Assembly: GCA_946807835.1 (NCBI GenBank)
Contig: OX327706.1
Location: 24,107,001 to 24,171,000, forward strand
Length of the DNA stretch: 64,000 nucleotides
Direction: 5' to 3'
Origin: Ailanthus altissimus
Lineage: Eukaryota > Streptophyta > Magnoliopsida > Sapindales > Simaroubaceae
The translations under genes and the position numbers were made by a program. Under the pieces are notes generated by a model. It saw only the letters and a program-made list of their open reading frames with translations. It ran no database searches and had not been told where the DNA came from. Positions within the stretch are counted from its first letter, which is position 1. Each line of letters opens with the position of its first letter. Shown here piece after piece: positions 1 to 12,803 of this stretch.

Positions 1-252
1 TGTTATTTTGCAGTTGTTACTTTTTCCTGTGGTTGGACTTGAATTGAGGTCTATCTACAAGATAGTTTCTAAGATAGCAAACACATAAAAATTTCTAGTG
101 AGTGGATACTATTTAATACATGAAAATTTTAGTTGACCGTGCAGGACCTGTACAGCTGTTTGGATATAGAAATATTCATCATGTGTGTGGCTCTTTTGTG
201 TTGGCAAAGAAAATTTGGATATTATGTTCTTGATACAGTTTTGTTGATTCAG

Positions 253-3200
253 GCACAAAGGAGGGCTAGAATCCATAAGTTGCGACTAGAGAAGGGTGCA
301 GAACAGGCTGCTGAAAGACTTAAGAACTGTAATGCCACCTTTCCTTTTATAAAAATGAGATGAATGTGGATTTGATGCTTTGTCTCAAAATTTTTTGCTT
401 CTTTGATCAATTGCAGATGACCCTACTAATGACCCAAATATCTCAGGAGATCCGTACAAGACATTGTTTGTTGCTAGGCTTGTAAGTGATAATGTCCCAC
501 TTCTTGTCTGTCTTCATGTTTTAATAACTTTTGCATTGATGACTAATTAATGACTTGTCTGCTTGCAGAGTTATGAGACAACCGAGAGTAAACTCAAAAG
601 GGAGCTTGAGTCTTATGGACCAATTAAACGGGTAGGTATTTTTGAGCATCCTAAGCGGGTTTGGTAAGAGGTTATATACCACTTTGTCCTTTCCATTTCT
701 TTCAAGAACAATTTGAGATTCATAATTTTGGATTCGAGCTTTTGAAACTGTATACAAGATGTTATTATTTTCAATTTTCAGTATTTTGAAACAAAAATTA
801 ATTCGTTCCCGAACCATAAGTTTAGCTGTATAAATTTGTGTCCTGTTCATGCTTGTTTGGTTGGGTTCATGTGAACCAGTATAAAAGAAGATAAAAGTGC
901 TGCTGTTGAATTAGTTTGATATCTACTCTGACTAAGTTGATTTAAAAATGGCTAAAAGTTGCAAGATTTTTGTGCCTGTCAAGTGTGTAGTTAGAGTTGC
1001 ATAGGGTATCTTCTGTTCAGCGTCTATGTCAATTATGAAATAGAGAATATTGAGCATCTCTATGTTCCATATTATATCACTGGATGGTGGAGTGTGCAAG
1101 TTGGAAATAATGGCACAGGTATCCACTGACTGCCTCTTTGCCAGTAAAAGTGTACAGTTTTGTTTCATTGATCCTTTGACAATTTTTCTTTTGATATAGC
1201 TGGATTTAGAAATCATCATGGGACAAGGGTTTTCTTCATTTTTTTTTTTCCGAAGAAAAAGAAAGGTATTCTTCCAATTTTTAGGTATTTTCTTTTAGCA
1301 TTAAGATTCATCGTATTAAGGTGACCCTGGTAAGGGGAGATTGATTACTCTTTTCCACCAATGGAATTCTTCTTCCCATTTCCTTACAAAACCAATACCA
1401 AAGAAGGTGCTTTATCCTGCACGGCAAAGCTGAGATTTTAAGTTGAGCAGAGCAGTGAAGCATTGTGCCTTTTGGCCTTTATTTCACTCTACAAAAGGAG
1501 ACAACTGTCTGTTCTTTTTCCAGCCCTGGGTAAAATATGTTGGAAGTATTAGCATCTCTCTCTTTCATTTGAAGATATAGTACATGAATTACTTGCTACT
1601 AAATTTTACTTTTGGCTTTAAAGGCTATCAAAAACATATCAGCAGTTGAGAAGATGTCCTGGTATTTTCTGTGTTACCTATATTATCTATCACTGTTTTG
1701 TCATTTAAAAAACAATATCCCTGGTAAGGGGAGGATTAGTATGTTCCACAATTGGTAATTTTGCTACGATCAGTTAGTCTGCAACTCTTGCAATGGTGGT
1801 GATTCATCTCGCGATGGCAAGCCCTATGATAAAAAGGTGAGCACGGCTAAATGAGGCATTGTGCCTGTCTGCCGTGCCATTTAGGATTTTTTTTCCCTAC
1901 CTTTTGTGTATAGTTGTCTAGCTACAGGAAGTATAGAGCATTAAGTTATAAAGTTTTTATTCTTCACAGATCTAATTTTCCTGTTAACTATGTTTCATAT
2001 TTCTTCTTTTGCATTGAGCTTCTCAGGTTCAGTTGGTTACTGATAAAGAGACAAATAAACCCAAAGGCTATGCATTCATCGAATACATGCACACTCGGGA
2101 TATGAAAGGTTTGCTCGAATATCCTGCATATGTTAGTTTTGAGCTGATTGAATTTAAATGTTTTTTAAGCATTTATGTACATCTCACAGCTGCATATAAA
2201 CAAGCTGATGGGAGGAAGATTGATGGAAGAAGGGTGCTTGTAGATGTTGAGCGTGGTAGAACTGTCCCAAATTGGCGTCCTCGCAGGCTAGGTGGTGGAC
2301 TTGGAACAACCAGGGTTGGAGGGGAAGAAGTTAATCAGAGGTATGCCGGAAGGTAATTAACCCAACTGCATCCCTGCATGTACCCATGTGCAATAAGTCT
2401 TCACATGCTGAAGCCTGGAGAAATTTTGAATATATGAGAGTTGTAAACATGCTGAAGCCATCAATAATTCTCTACCTGCTAAGCTTCAAGTCAAGCTTTA
2501 TTATGTGAAGCCCAATCACTTCTAGCCTCTTTGTCCACTATCATTTTCTTTATAATGTGATTTCAAAATTTCTCTCTTGATGTTTTCTGAGTAATGGAGC
2601 ATGTTATCTACAACTTGCCAGGGAGCAAGAGCATTCAAGAGGACCATCTCGGTCTGAGGAGCCGAGGATACGAGAGGATCGACATAGTGACAGGTACAGT
2701 TTTATATCATTCTGCATCCCTTATACTTGTTTCATTTAAGGTGGTATTGAATGTTTATGGCTAGTAAAAAACCTTTTTTATTTTGAGAGATAGATTGAGG
2801 TTCCTTTAGAACTTTATTTTAGCTCAGATCTTTTTATGTGGGTGCTTACATATCCCTGTTTTCTCTCCTTTTTCCCTTTTAAATGAAAAGTTACAAAAAC
2901 AGTAGGAAGAATAATCATCTTTGGGCATGATTGACATTAAATAATGTTTCAGGGATAGGGAAAGATCCCGAGAAAGGGGAAGGGACACAGAGAGGGAACG
3001 GGAGAAGTCCCGTGAACGCTCCCATGACAGACCAAGGGATCGTGACCATAGAGATAATAGACACCATAGAGATCGTGATAGGACCAGAGACAAGGAGAGG
3101 GAGAAAGACCGAGGCCGTGACCGTGACCGAACACGCGATCGTGTTCGGGACCATGGTCGTGAGAGAGAAAGAGACCGTGATCGCAATCGCCCACGTGAAA

Positions 3201-3520
3201 GGGACAGGGACAGGAATTGCGAACTTGGTGACTCTGACCATGATCGAGGGTATTCCCGTGATAGGGAATCTGACTATGATCGCATTGAGTCGAAACATGA
3301 GCAGGACCGCCATGGTGAAAGGGACTATGATCCTACTGATCAGGAGGATGATCGTGGATGGTATGACCACCCTGACCACTATGAGCATCATCGCCAGGGT
3401 GACCATGACCGTTATAGTCAATACCATGACAATGATCATGACCAATACCACCACATGGAAGAGGAGGATTACCGTTATGACCATGCAACTTCTGAGTCAC
3501 GTGAAAGGGAGAGAACTTGA
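253..3520 (+). CDS. U1-70K: U1 small nuclear ribonucleoprotein 70 kDa protein (U1-70K), 5' partial
   Basis: Core protein of the U1 snRNP. In the known family it binds U1 RNA stem-loop I through its RRM and helps define 5' splice sites in the nucleus. Coding exons read from the sequence: 253-328, 417-481, 569-631, 2027-2108, 2190-2352, 2622-2693 and 2953-3520 (TGA 3518-3520). All introns are GT..AG and the phases join. The product begins with the [10 protein letters not shown] segment before the RRM. RNP2 (LFVARL) and RNP1 (KGYAFIEY) are intact, followed by [19 protein letters not shown] and the glycine-rich RRLGGGLG turn. The tail is long and alternates R/D and R/E, then becomes acidic and His/Tyr-rich. 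The N-terminal exons are missing because the window opens inside an intron. The intron 632-2026 (1395 bp) splits the RRM. In Arabidopsis a long U1-70K intron is known to be alternatively retained; that this one behaves likewise is inference. Confidence 0.95.
1325..1877 (+). repeat. Imperfect direct duplication inside the long U1-70K intron
   Basis: The 15-mer CCCTGGTAAGGGGAG occurs at 1325-1339 and again at 1719-1733. CATTGTGCCT occurs at 1461-1470 and 1857-1866, and GCACGGC precedes it in both copies. The offset is about 395 bp throughout, so this looks like one decayed tandem duplication of a roughly 150-bp block, not chance. Both 15-mers contain TGGTAAG, a good match to a plant 5' splice site. 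The second copy ends in a hairpin (1841-1877). The block does not code in any obvious frame. Confidence 0.6.
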
Positions 3521-4529
3521 GATCTGGATCCTGAATATTGACATTTGGGGGGTTTGCATTCACTGCAGTATGATAGTTGAGAAAGCTAGTTGACTGGAAC
3601 CGCTTAACTTGTGACAGTTCAGTCTTTAATGGCTCTAGGAACTTAATCGTGTTGTTTTATGATCCTCGAAGTCTTGTGTCAGTCTTTTTAGTTTCTCTTG
3701 GCTTTAAATTGTTTGTTGGATCTATCAACTGTAGTAATCCTGTGAACTAATTGCTGCGAGTATGTATGCCTGTCGAATTGTGTTTTGTCCAAGGGATCTC
3801 CATTATGTGCTCTAGCCTCTAGAATTCTAGCAAACCTGTTTAATGTCATGGTTTGCTTATCTTCATTTTGGATGTTTGAAGTAGTGCGTTATGCTGTTTC
3901 GAACCCTGATGTTTTAGGGTCTTTGGTTTGATTTTTGAAGTAGAGCTTTTGATGGCAAGGGTTATTTGTCTTTTTCACCTTAATGTTTAATATGATGTAA
4001 TTTAGTTTATTTAGATTTTTTGAGTTGTTTGTTTTTCAATTTAATAAAATTTTAAGTCATTTTTGGCTTAATTATTTTTTTAGAAAACAATGGTTTAATT
4101 AAAATGTGAGAATAATATTATTTATTTCTTTTTAGTTTAATTAAAATGTGAGAATGATATTGTTAACTTTTTAATAATATTCTTATTTAATATATTTATT
4201 ACCTTTATAATTATATAAAATTAATTATTTTAAATTTTTATTGGATACTAATCATATAATATATGTACTTGTGTTAACATTAGTTCTGTTGTCATATAAA
4301 TGAAAATAAATTAAAGCAAATAAGGAAGAAAATGAAATTCAGAGAGTGATATAATTTCTTTTATTATTCAAGCGGCCATTCATCCTTATAAAACAACTAG
4401 TATTTATTGTAAGAAAAGCAAGTTACATACAAAATGGTGGTTTGCCATTTGTTTAAGAAGCAAATAAGTGATTGCTATTGGGCACGCACACGAAATGCAA
4501 AGGTGGTGTAGTGAATAGGCAATTTCGTA
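3521..4529. other. U1-70K 3' UTR and AT-rich spacer
   Basis: Sequence after the U1-70K stop has mixed composition to about 3.9 kb and probably includes the 3' UTR. It then becomes very AT-rich up to the copia-1 polypurine tract. No ORF worth calling. The part from about 4.29 to 4.53 kb may be a decayed copia-1 LTR, but its outer edge could not be fixed. Confidence 0.5.
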
Positions 4530-7500
4530 ATACTCCCCCTTTAAATATTCACTACTTCATAATAATTGTATTTTAATTTGCTAGAAAGAATCTAATAGGA
4601 TAAAAACCAATACAAAATAAATACAATTTTTTGTGAATTATAAAATAATGTTCGATGTGCAATAGCCTTGTTAAAAACTTTTATCAATAAAATTTAGTTA
4701 AAAAAAAAATACAATATGTATACGTTCAAAATCATTGTAGAAGTTTTTCTTTTCACAAATTATGCTCTTCTGATCTAAAGCTCCTTCTCAAAATGACACA
4801 TTGATTGATGTTTGCTGAGACGATACAAACTAATGTTATATACCATCTTTTTAAATGTACATGTAGATAAAGTTTTGTTAAATAAATTTACAAAATTATT
4901 GATAGTAAATTTGTTTAATATTAATTTTCTTGTTATCTTGGAGCTTATAAGTGTAAAAGAATTTTGATGACATATATTTGGTTCCACCCCCTTTGATGTA
5001 TCATTATTTAACTTGAGTTATACAAAGAACATTATATTCATAGAGTTATTTGAGATTTGTTGAAAAGACAATTTATATATATATATATATTTAATGTAAC
5101 AGATGACTGATCATAGCCATACACACTCTCTACTTATTACATATAATGTGAGAATTTATGCATGATTTAAGGAGGTGGCAATAATAGTCTATTTTATGAA
5201 TTTCTAAGAGATTGTTGTGTCATTATTAGTAAAAATATGTCTTGTATGTGAACTTATTTTTTTGGGATCGGATAAATAACTTGCATCAGCATAACCAATA
5301 AACTTTGGATTTTGTGTTAACTTATTAGAATAATATAATCTTAAATCCTTTTCCACAAAGATAACAAAAATATATTTAATATTATTCCAATGTCTTTTGG
5401 TTAGTTCAAAATTGAACCTTGCCAATAAATTTATTGAGAATGCTACATCTAATTTAGTGTGTTGTGCTAAATACAATAAAGCGTTAATCTCATTTAGATA
5501 AGGTATTTCTAGATCAAGTACATGTTTGTCTCCCTCTTTAGGACGAAATAGATCTTTTTTAAGATCAATAGACCAAATAATCATTAGAGTACTTAATAAA
5601 AAACTTTATCCATATTAAAATATTTCAAAATTTTCTCAACATTATTTGTTTGATATATAAAGATTTTATTTGAATTGTGCTCAATTTGTAACTCAAAATA
5701 ATATTTAATTTTTCTCAAATCTTTCATCTTAAATTAATTTTTTAAGTACTCATAAGTTTTCTAGAGCTTAGTTTTTCTAGAGTTTCAATTAGATTCACGT
5801 CATTAATATAAACTGTTATAATAACAAAGTTAAATTTTGATTTCTTAATGAAAACAGAATGATAAATGAAATTATTAATATATCCCTCTTTTAACAAGTA
5901 CTTATTGAGATGATTATACCATGTGTGTCCAAATTACTTTAATCCATATAAATTTCTATAGTTTTATAGAATATAAATCACAATATAGTGATTAGAATAC
6001 TTCAAGCATTTTAAATTCTTCAAAGTTTTTCATATAAATATCAGTGTCAAGTGACTCGTATAAGTAAATTATCACCACATTTATGAGATGCACGTCAAGT
6101 TTTTTATATACAACTAAATTGATTAAGAATTAAAATGTAATAACATCTATCACAAGAGAATAAGTCTTTGTGATAAGCCTTGGGTTGTAAATCTAGTTTT
6201 TTATATCTCACAATTTTATTTTTCTTATTATGTTTCCTTACAAAAACTTATTTGTATCCAACAAGTTTGACACTCTTTGGCGTTTGGTGCATAGGTCCAA
6301 ATACTTCATATTTAACTAAAAAAATATTTATACTTGAATTATTTCTTTCTATTTTGACCAATCATACCTCAATTTGCATTCATCAACAGTAGTAGTTCAG
6401 AATCATCATTTATGATTTCAGTAGCTATTATAAATGAAAACATATCATTGATAATTATTTCTTTATTTCTAGCCTCTTCTAAGGCTTGAATAATTCTGAT
6501 ACTTGAGTCGTTTATTAAGCTTTCATTATTTTAGGATCATTACGTTATTCAAGAGCATTTTCAACCATAACTCGGGCATAATTTATGATAGGATCTTGAT
6601 TCTATAATTTATTTTTTTTATGAAACAATAACTTTTAAACTAAATGGTCTATCATGCCTTTGACGTGTAATAAATACTTTTATAACTACCTTTTTAGTAG
6701 GTTGTTCTTCAAGAACAACTACTCGGGCTTGCACATGACTTGGTTACTTGGATACATCTTTAAATACATTAGGTAATTGATTTGTAATTTGTTGTAAATA
6801 AATTATCCTTTACATTTTATTTTTACTTTATATGGTGCAAGGATCTGAATAAGATATAAGGGTCACTTTTTAAGATAATTATTGTCTATTTTTTATAGGC
6901 ATTTTTTTCACCCATAACAAAAGAATTCATCTTATCAAAATGACAATTTACAAAACACACAATAAGCGAATTACTTGACAATGGTAAAACCCATATAAAT
7001 TCTCAAATACTATTGAAGTCCTATCTTAATACGTTGATGAGGTGCAATTAGAATTTATATAACACAACTAAAAGTACATATATAGGATATATCAAATTGA
7101 TGACCAAGTACTAGTTATAATGAAGAATATTCATGATAAGTGGTTGGCTTTAGGTGTATTAACATGCAACATGCAAAATTGCATGACTCCATGCTGAAGT
7201 AGGTAATTGAGTACGTGGTAGAAAAGTTCTTGCAATCATCTAAAGTTTCTTAATAAATGATTCTTCCAATATATTCATTAGTATTATCAAGACGTAAAGT
7301 TTTGATTAGATAATCTATAAATTATGCACATAGTATGATAATTTGAAAGCAAGTTTACATGTAGATATAAACAAACATGTAACACAGTGCAGACATATCA
7401 ATGACGATTATAAAGTAGATAAATGGTCTACTTGGTGGTAAATTCATTCGCAAATATTTCATTGAATTTTATAAAAAAAAAAATGATAGAGATTCAAAGC

Positions 7501-7559
7501 TAATTTTAGAAAGAGATGGTTTAATCACTATTTTACTTTGTAAATAAAAAGTGCAAATG
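4530..7559 (-). mobile_element. Copia-1 LTR retrotransposon, 3' part (integrase, reverse transcriptase, RNase H), decayed
   Basis: Minus-strand Ty1/copia element read from 7559 down to about 4530. A polypurine tract (reverse complement of tactccccctttaaat) lies near 4530-4546. The integrase part shows LDNTNEY (about 7265-7315), matching the usual IRLDNAGEF motif. The region before it matches the linker that follows the integrase zinc finger. The other half of the integrase lies at about 13.9 kb, on the far side of element X. The coding sequence has many stops and frameshifts, so it cannot function. The 5-bp sequence CTCTT (7560-7564) is the target duplication made by element X. Confidence 0.85.
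4775..6262 (-). pseudogene. Copia-1 reverse transcriptase / RNase H relic
   Basis: Reading leftward: GYK-stop-VFVRK near 6228-6259 is the start of the copia RT domain, with the usual Trp replaced by a stop. VYINDV at 5796-5813 sits where the catalytic YVDD motif should be, so one catalytic Asp is changed. A longer open stretch (5584-5204) carries the connection and early RNase H part, including EIPYLNEINALLYLA, LTKRHWN and IGYADASYLSDP. The segment 4987-4775 has the C-terminal LSTCTFKKMVY-type end (usual form LPTSTFEKLVY). Dead coding sequence. Confidence 0.85.
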
Positions 7560-7564
7560 CTCTT

Positions 7565-10500
7565 TGAAAAATTAATAAAGATAATGTAGGCAACCGAAGA
7601 GGTGAATTAGGTATTTAAAAATTAATCACTAATATAAATAATTTATACAATTATTAAAACATAAACAAATTTAATAATAAATAATTGTAATAAGTAATAG
7701 AGTAAACGATAGAGAGAATGACACCCAGATGTTTACATGGTTTTGTCGGCGGCGGAGGATCATAGGCACGTGGGTGTATGCATGTGCAATTATGTCTATT
7801 ACTTAACGCAGCGAAAATGTATAAATTTTACAATAAATATAATATGTTAATCGCATTAATATATTTATAGAACAGAGAACTCACCAAACGTGTAACGTTA
7901 TACACGTATTTTTTTTGGAGTCCGCATGGAGACCAACTCGTGTGCAGTTCTAGTCGCCAACATGGTGGGCTTGGTGAACTAGAACAACAGCTTGATATTC
8001 AGCCCGGGATTAACTCTTAATCTCAAAAATGGCCGGAAGTAAATTTACATCCTTTTCTTCAAAAAGATAAGAAATGGAGAGTTTGAAGCAATTCATAATT
8101 ACTCTAAATGAAAACATAGAGGAAAATGAAACAATTTTATTTTTCCTATTTTTTTTCTTTTCTTCTTCTTTCTTTCTTCCTTCTCTTCTCCCTCCATTTC
8201 TTCTCTTCTCTTTCCTCTCGACCGTTTGGCCAAATCTCTTGCTTCTTCTCTCTTTCTTTTTCTTTATATATATATAATATAAATAATAATAATAATATAT
8301 TATAATATATATTATATAATATAAAAGGGAGAGAGAGAGAATGATTATTTAACAATTAAATAATCATAGTGTGTCATGATCATTTTGCTCCTCATAAATA
8401 GTTACCAAGTTTACCCCTTAGTAGGTCCCACCAAATTTCACACTTGGATAAACTCAACTGAGTGTCCACAATACGCTACGTATCCTAATACAATTAGTAA
8501 ATAACAATTATTAACTAATTATTGTATTTAACACTTAAATACAGACACGCACGCATTTCCTTGGTAATGCTGAATATTGCTGGATTAAATAATTTAATCC
8601 AACATGCTACCCCAGTGCACAACGAGTACACTCCATATTGCAGGACTCCCTAGGTACTATGCCTGATTCGTCAAATGAAACTATTCTATGAGTCCGTGAG
8701 CAATGCCTCACGCACACGTCACAGATGCACAAATCAGCGCATTGAACCATACAAGCTGAGGTTACAACGCATACGTATAGTCCTTCCGTTATGATATCCT
8801 AGATGTGCGGGGATATAGATTATCACATTCAAATCCCCAGTGCTCATCCATGTCTTATCTCCAGACTTGTATCTTAATGAATAATATGCGCAAACTCCTT
8901 TGCCATATTGTTCCACCCTATCGGAACTCTTTCTCGGGATAATTGCTTGTGGCCACAAGACTTTCTGAGATACAGTCTCGAAGCATATGAATATCAAACT
9001 CTATATGGCAACTGACGGATCCCATATATGTACGCACCGGACTCTATAAGCATCAGACCATACCCAGCGACACTCAGCGGTCACACCATGAAAGGTCTGT
9101 GATATGCATAGAACCAAAGTATGGTGGATCACTTACAAGCCCACCCTGGCACTCAGGTCAAAGGACACGTATACTACTCAACTCGAGAGGACCCTCCGTT
9201 GACTACTTACATTGGGTGTCTATCGGAGGCCCTCGTGAGTCTGTCCCATATCCAGTCCTAATTGAATACCCATATGTCAATACGAGCTCTAAGCTCACAG
9301 TCGGTCAGGAATGACCATTTATACCAGATAGATACGACATATGCTGATCTATATATAAAGTTATCCACCGATAGACCCTCATCGACAGAAATAGATTAGG
9401 GACAATTATTCGAAAACATACTTGCGTAACTTGCATTTTCTGGCACTCGATTGCAACTCTTGCAACTATGCAGTTACTAGTATATTCTCAGGTCTATGTC
9501 TCATTACAGACAAGGCTCAAACTCTTGGATCTGCTGAGTATTATAACCAGATAACACTTAACTATGCTAACATTTAACAATTATATGTCTCAGCGTGGCT
9601 AACTATGAGCCCTTATCTAAACTCTTTAAATCTGATCCGAACTCCTTCAGATTTACAATGTCTGTAACGTTACATGTATAATACCATATAATTGGGTATT
9701 AGAAATTTAATGGGAATGTACACTTGTATAAATACACAAGTATATGTACATTCAGGGATGACACGTAAGCACCGACCCTAACAGGTTTAATACTTCATAC
9801 GGCCTACATCTACGCTCCAAGCAACTCACCTTAAGGATTCCACTAGTCTTCCTTTTATCAAGGCCAAGAATCAATACATTTGACTTCTAAGGTGCCAAGA
9901 AACCTTTACAATGAATTGATTTCTAAGGTACCAGTTAAACACTTATAATAAAAGAGTAACAACTCGCATCTCAAAGTGTTTCTTATAAACACTTGTCTTA
10001 TAACAAAAGAGAGCAACTACTCTCTTCACAAAGTATTTCCCACAAACACTTAAATAAAATCAATACAAAAATTGATAAATAAAATAATTTAAACTCAAAA
10101 ATGAGTAAATATGAAGGTGTAGAATAACGAATCTCTCAATTTCGATATATGACATTCTTTTTCTTCTTCTCTCTTCTTCTTGAGCTTTAAATGAGTGAGA
10201 TATTTATAATGAGTGAAAATAATCATTGCTATAGTAACACTCTCGGTGCTACATTGTTGCTACAATGACTTTGACTGTTGCTATAATGAACCACAGTGAC
10301 TTGACTATTATATAGTAATCCATCCGTTGTTACAGTGCCCACTATAGTGCTGCTGTCAAAGTTTTGTTCTTTTGCATTTTAGTCCATTTTTTGAAAATTT
10401 TAAAACTTTACACTTTGGCCCAACTTCAGTATGCTTGAATAATTTTGTCATAACTTTTCATAAATAACTCCAAATTTATTTTCGTAAAATTATTTGAAAA

Positions 10501-10692
10501 CCTGACACAATTATCTTCTGGTTGTCATTAAGTTTGTGCATATTTTGTCTCATGCAGTACCAGTATAATTTCAAATGTGTCTTTCTGTTTTATTTGCTCT
10601 TAATTACCTCACTTATACATTTATTCTTTCAATGGCTAAACATGAAATTTGTTATCATTAAAATATCAATATGTATGACTAGAAAGTGAATA
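7565..10692 (-). repeat. Element X 3' LTR, split by solo LTR A
   Basis: Aligns along its length with 12804-13894. Shared landmarks include AATAAATAATTG, AGTAATAGAGTAAA, CAGATGTTTAC, and the CTACAGTG/CTATAGTG-type runs. Without the 2045 bp of solo LTR plus one target copy it is about 1083 bp, against 1091 bp for the other LTR. Inner boundary near 10692; the sequence to its right (atctctctatttttt) is a mutated polypurine tract in minus reading. Confidence 0.8.
7744..9783 (-). mobile_element. Solo LTR A (2040 bp) inside the element X LTR
   Basis: Interrupts the X LTR between matching sequences, with an exact 5-bp duplication GGTTT at 7739-7743 and 9784-9788. In minus reading it starts TGTTAGGGTCGGTGCTTACG and ends CCGACA, as LTRs do. 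It has no internal gag or pol. It matches 18999-21210 over its length in the opposite orientation, including the blocks around 8990-9300. It contains a pyrimidine-rich tract (about 8130-8260) and a TA/GA-rich stretch (8265-8340). Open frames here (8734-8997 and 9099-9314) resemble nothing I recognise. A solo LTR forms by recombination between the two LTRs of a complete element. Confidence 0.85.
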
Positions 10693-11639
10693 ATCTCTCT
10701 ATTTTTTATGATGATAAATACCTCATGTATTTTGATGACCTTAGTAGAGATTTTATAAAGAAACTTTTATATCATCAAAATACATCAAAATTCTCCCCCT
10801 TTTGATATTTGTCAAAAGGCCAAAAAATTATTCAGATATTTATCAAAAGTCTAATGTTCATATAATATTTTTCCCTTTAAAAATATTTTTTCAATGTGCA
10901 TAATAACTTATAAAATCATCAAAATATTTTAATAAGCCTATATGGCTCAATCATAATCATTATAGCAATATTAATCAAATCAAAAATACATTTCTCCCTC
11001 TATAAAAAATAATTTTTTAATATGTATACAATTTTTTCAAAACATCATATCAAAATTTATCCATTGTTTTTAAATTGATGAATCATTAAGAATTTTTCTA
11101 TGAGAACAAATTTAAGCTATGAAGAATTTATTCACAAGTTTTAGGTGCAAGCAAGAATATCATTCACAAACTATTTTCTTTTAATGCTTTGCTCCCCCTA
11201 AGTATAGCATACAAAAATCTCTCTTTTGGAAAATCAAAGATGTAATTATGTGCTTAAATTGATTAGAAATTATATAGCTACCCGTATAACAACCAAATGC
11301 ATATTAAGCAATTTAAAACAATTTAAAATAAATTTCTCTCAAACATCATAAATATGCAAATATGACATGTATTAACTCAACATTTTTTTAAAAAAAATGT
11401 TTAATTAAACAGTGAATTATGCAAAATATTCCTAACGTGGATATTCTATTATTCTAATAATTTATAACTCATTAATGAAATTAAAGACATCAATAACTCA
11501 TAGTATGCCCAAAAAAAGTTCACACAATATTAAGGTACCATCAAATATGATAATCCATCAACAAGGCAAAACTTATTACCAATTCAAATCATCTTTTTTT
11601 TTTATGTACCTACAAAAATAAATTCAAAATGCACATTTC

Positions 11640-12720
11640 AGTACCCAATATTTCTTGGGTCCTTGAAAGTTAGTAATGGTTTCTTTTGGGACCCAAGTTT
11701 ATTTTACTCCAAATTTTTTGAAAGGACAATTATAAAATTTATGACCATTTTTATTACAATAATGACAAATTGAATTAGGTTCAATTTTAAATTTTAATTT
11801 TACAAAATAATTTTTTAAGTGTTTTTGCTTTAGAAATGGTTTATATCATATACCTCCTTTGTCAAACACACATTTTTTTAGAATTAGGTAATTTTTCAAA
11901 ATTCTTTTGCCCATTTGTGAATTTTAGGATAATTTCTTGTAAATCAATGAGTTTCTTTTTAATGACTTCATTTTCTAAAACTATCTCATTAATTTTAGGG
12001 TTCTCATTTAACTCTTGAATGTATGCTTTAGATACTTCAAATTCATTTTCAAGATTTTCTTTTTCTCTTTTAAAAGAAATGGCTTTTTCTTCTAAGTAAA
12101 GATTTTCACTTTTTAGCACATTTTTCTAAGTTCTTCAACTTTATTTGAAAGATTAAAAAATTTCTTGCTAAGTGAAGTGTTTTTAGATGCAAGCTTAGTC
12201 ATGGCATTGTGCATTTCTTAAAAAGCATCATACAATTTATTATAAGAGGGTTGTTCACATACCTCATTAAGATTTTTAAATTTGTCATTTTTTATGGTCA
12301 TGAGTGCAAGATTTGAAATCTCATGCTCTTCTTCTTCTTCATCCCAAGTTGATGTCTTCTTTTTCTTTTTCTTCTTTGCTACACTTTTCTAATATAATAC
12401 TTTTAATGCGTGCCAAATTGCATATGTAAAATTATAATGGTAAATTTTATTGAACATATTTTTTTTTAATGCACAAAATAAATAGTTTATGACTTTTACA
12501 TTTAAAGAAGCATTTTTAAAATCTCTTTTATTCCACTCTTCTTCGAGTTTGGGATTAAGCTTGTCATTTTTATTCTTTTTCATAGGCACATGGGGACCAT
12601 TTTGAACAATAATTCAAATATCATAATTAAAAGCTTGTAAATAAGTCTTCATCCTAATTTTTCAAGAATTATAATTGAACTCATTAAAAAATGGAGGTCT
12701 AGTGGTAGTTTTGCCCTCAT
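11640..12720 (-). pseudogene. Element X gag relic (copia gag with CCHC zinc knuckle)
   Basis: Minus-strand copia gag. 12589-12389 carries NVKVINYLFCAL...FNKIYHYNFTYAIWHAL, matching the UBN2-type gag core (usual form ALNAKAINALFCAL...YEIWHTL). Further on, 12119-11862 is Lys/Glu-rich and coiled-coil-like (LKSENLYLEEKAISFKREKE). A zinc knuckle CHYCNKNGHKFYNC (C-x2-C-x4-H-x4-C) lies at 11726-11767 in a different frame. Frames shift between these parts, so no complete Gag can be made. Gag packages element RNA into virus-like particles in the cytoplasm. Confidence 0.8.
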
Positions 12721-12782
12721 ACATGTTAGGTTCTCTAAGAGTTGTCAATGATCACTCTAAGACCGTTAAGTTCTTTTTTAGA

Positions 12783-12803
12783 GTACGAAGCTCTGGAACT
12801 AAA
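12783..12803 (-). other. Degenerate primer-binding site of element X
   Basis: Just inside the right LTR, minus reading gives TTTAGTTCCAGAGC. This resembles the copia primer-binding site for initiator tRNA-Met (TGGTATCAGAGC) with several changes. Its position confirms that 12804-13894 is the 5' LTR and that the element points left. Confidence 0.6.

Noticed and set aside
2824..3563. Open frames on the minus strand and in other plus frames across the RD/RE-rich tail of U1-70K
   Set aside because: They are shadows of the low-complexity CGN/GAN codon tail of the real plus-strand frame.
8734..9314. Open frames inside solo LTR A (both strands)
   Set aside because: The region lies between LTR ends and is non-coding in structure; the translations resemble no known domain.
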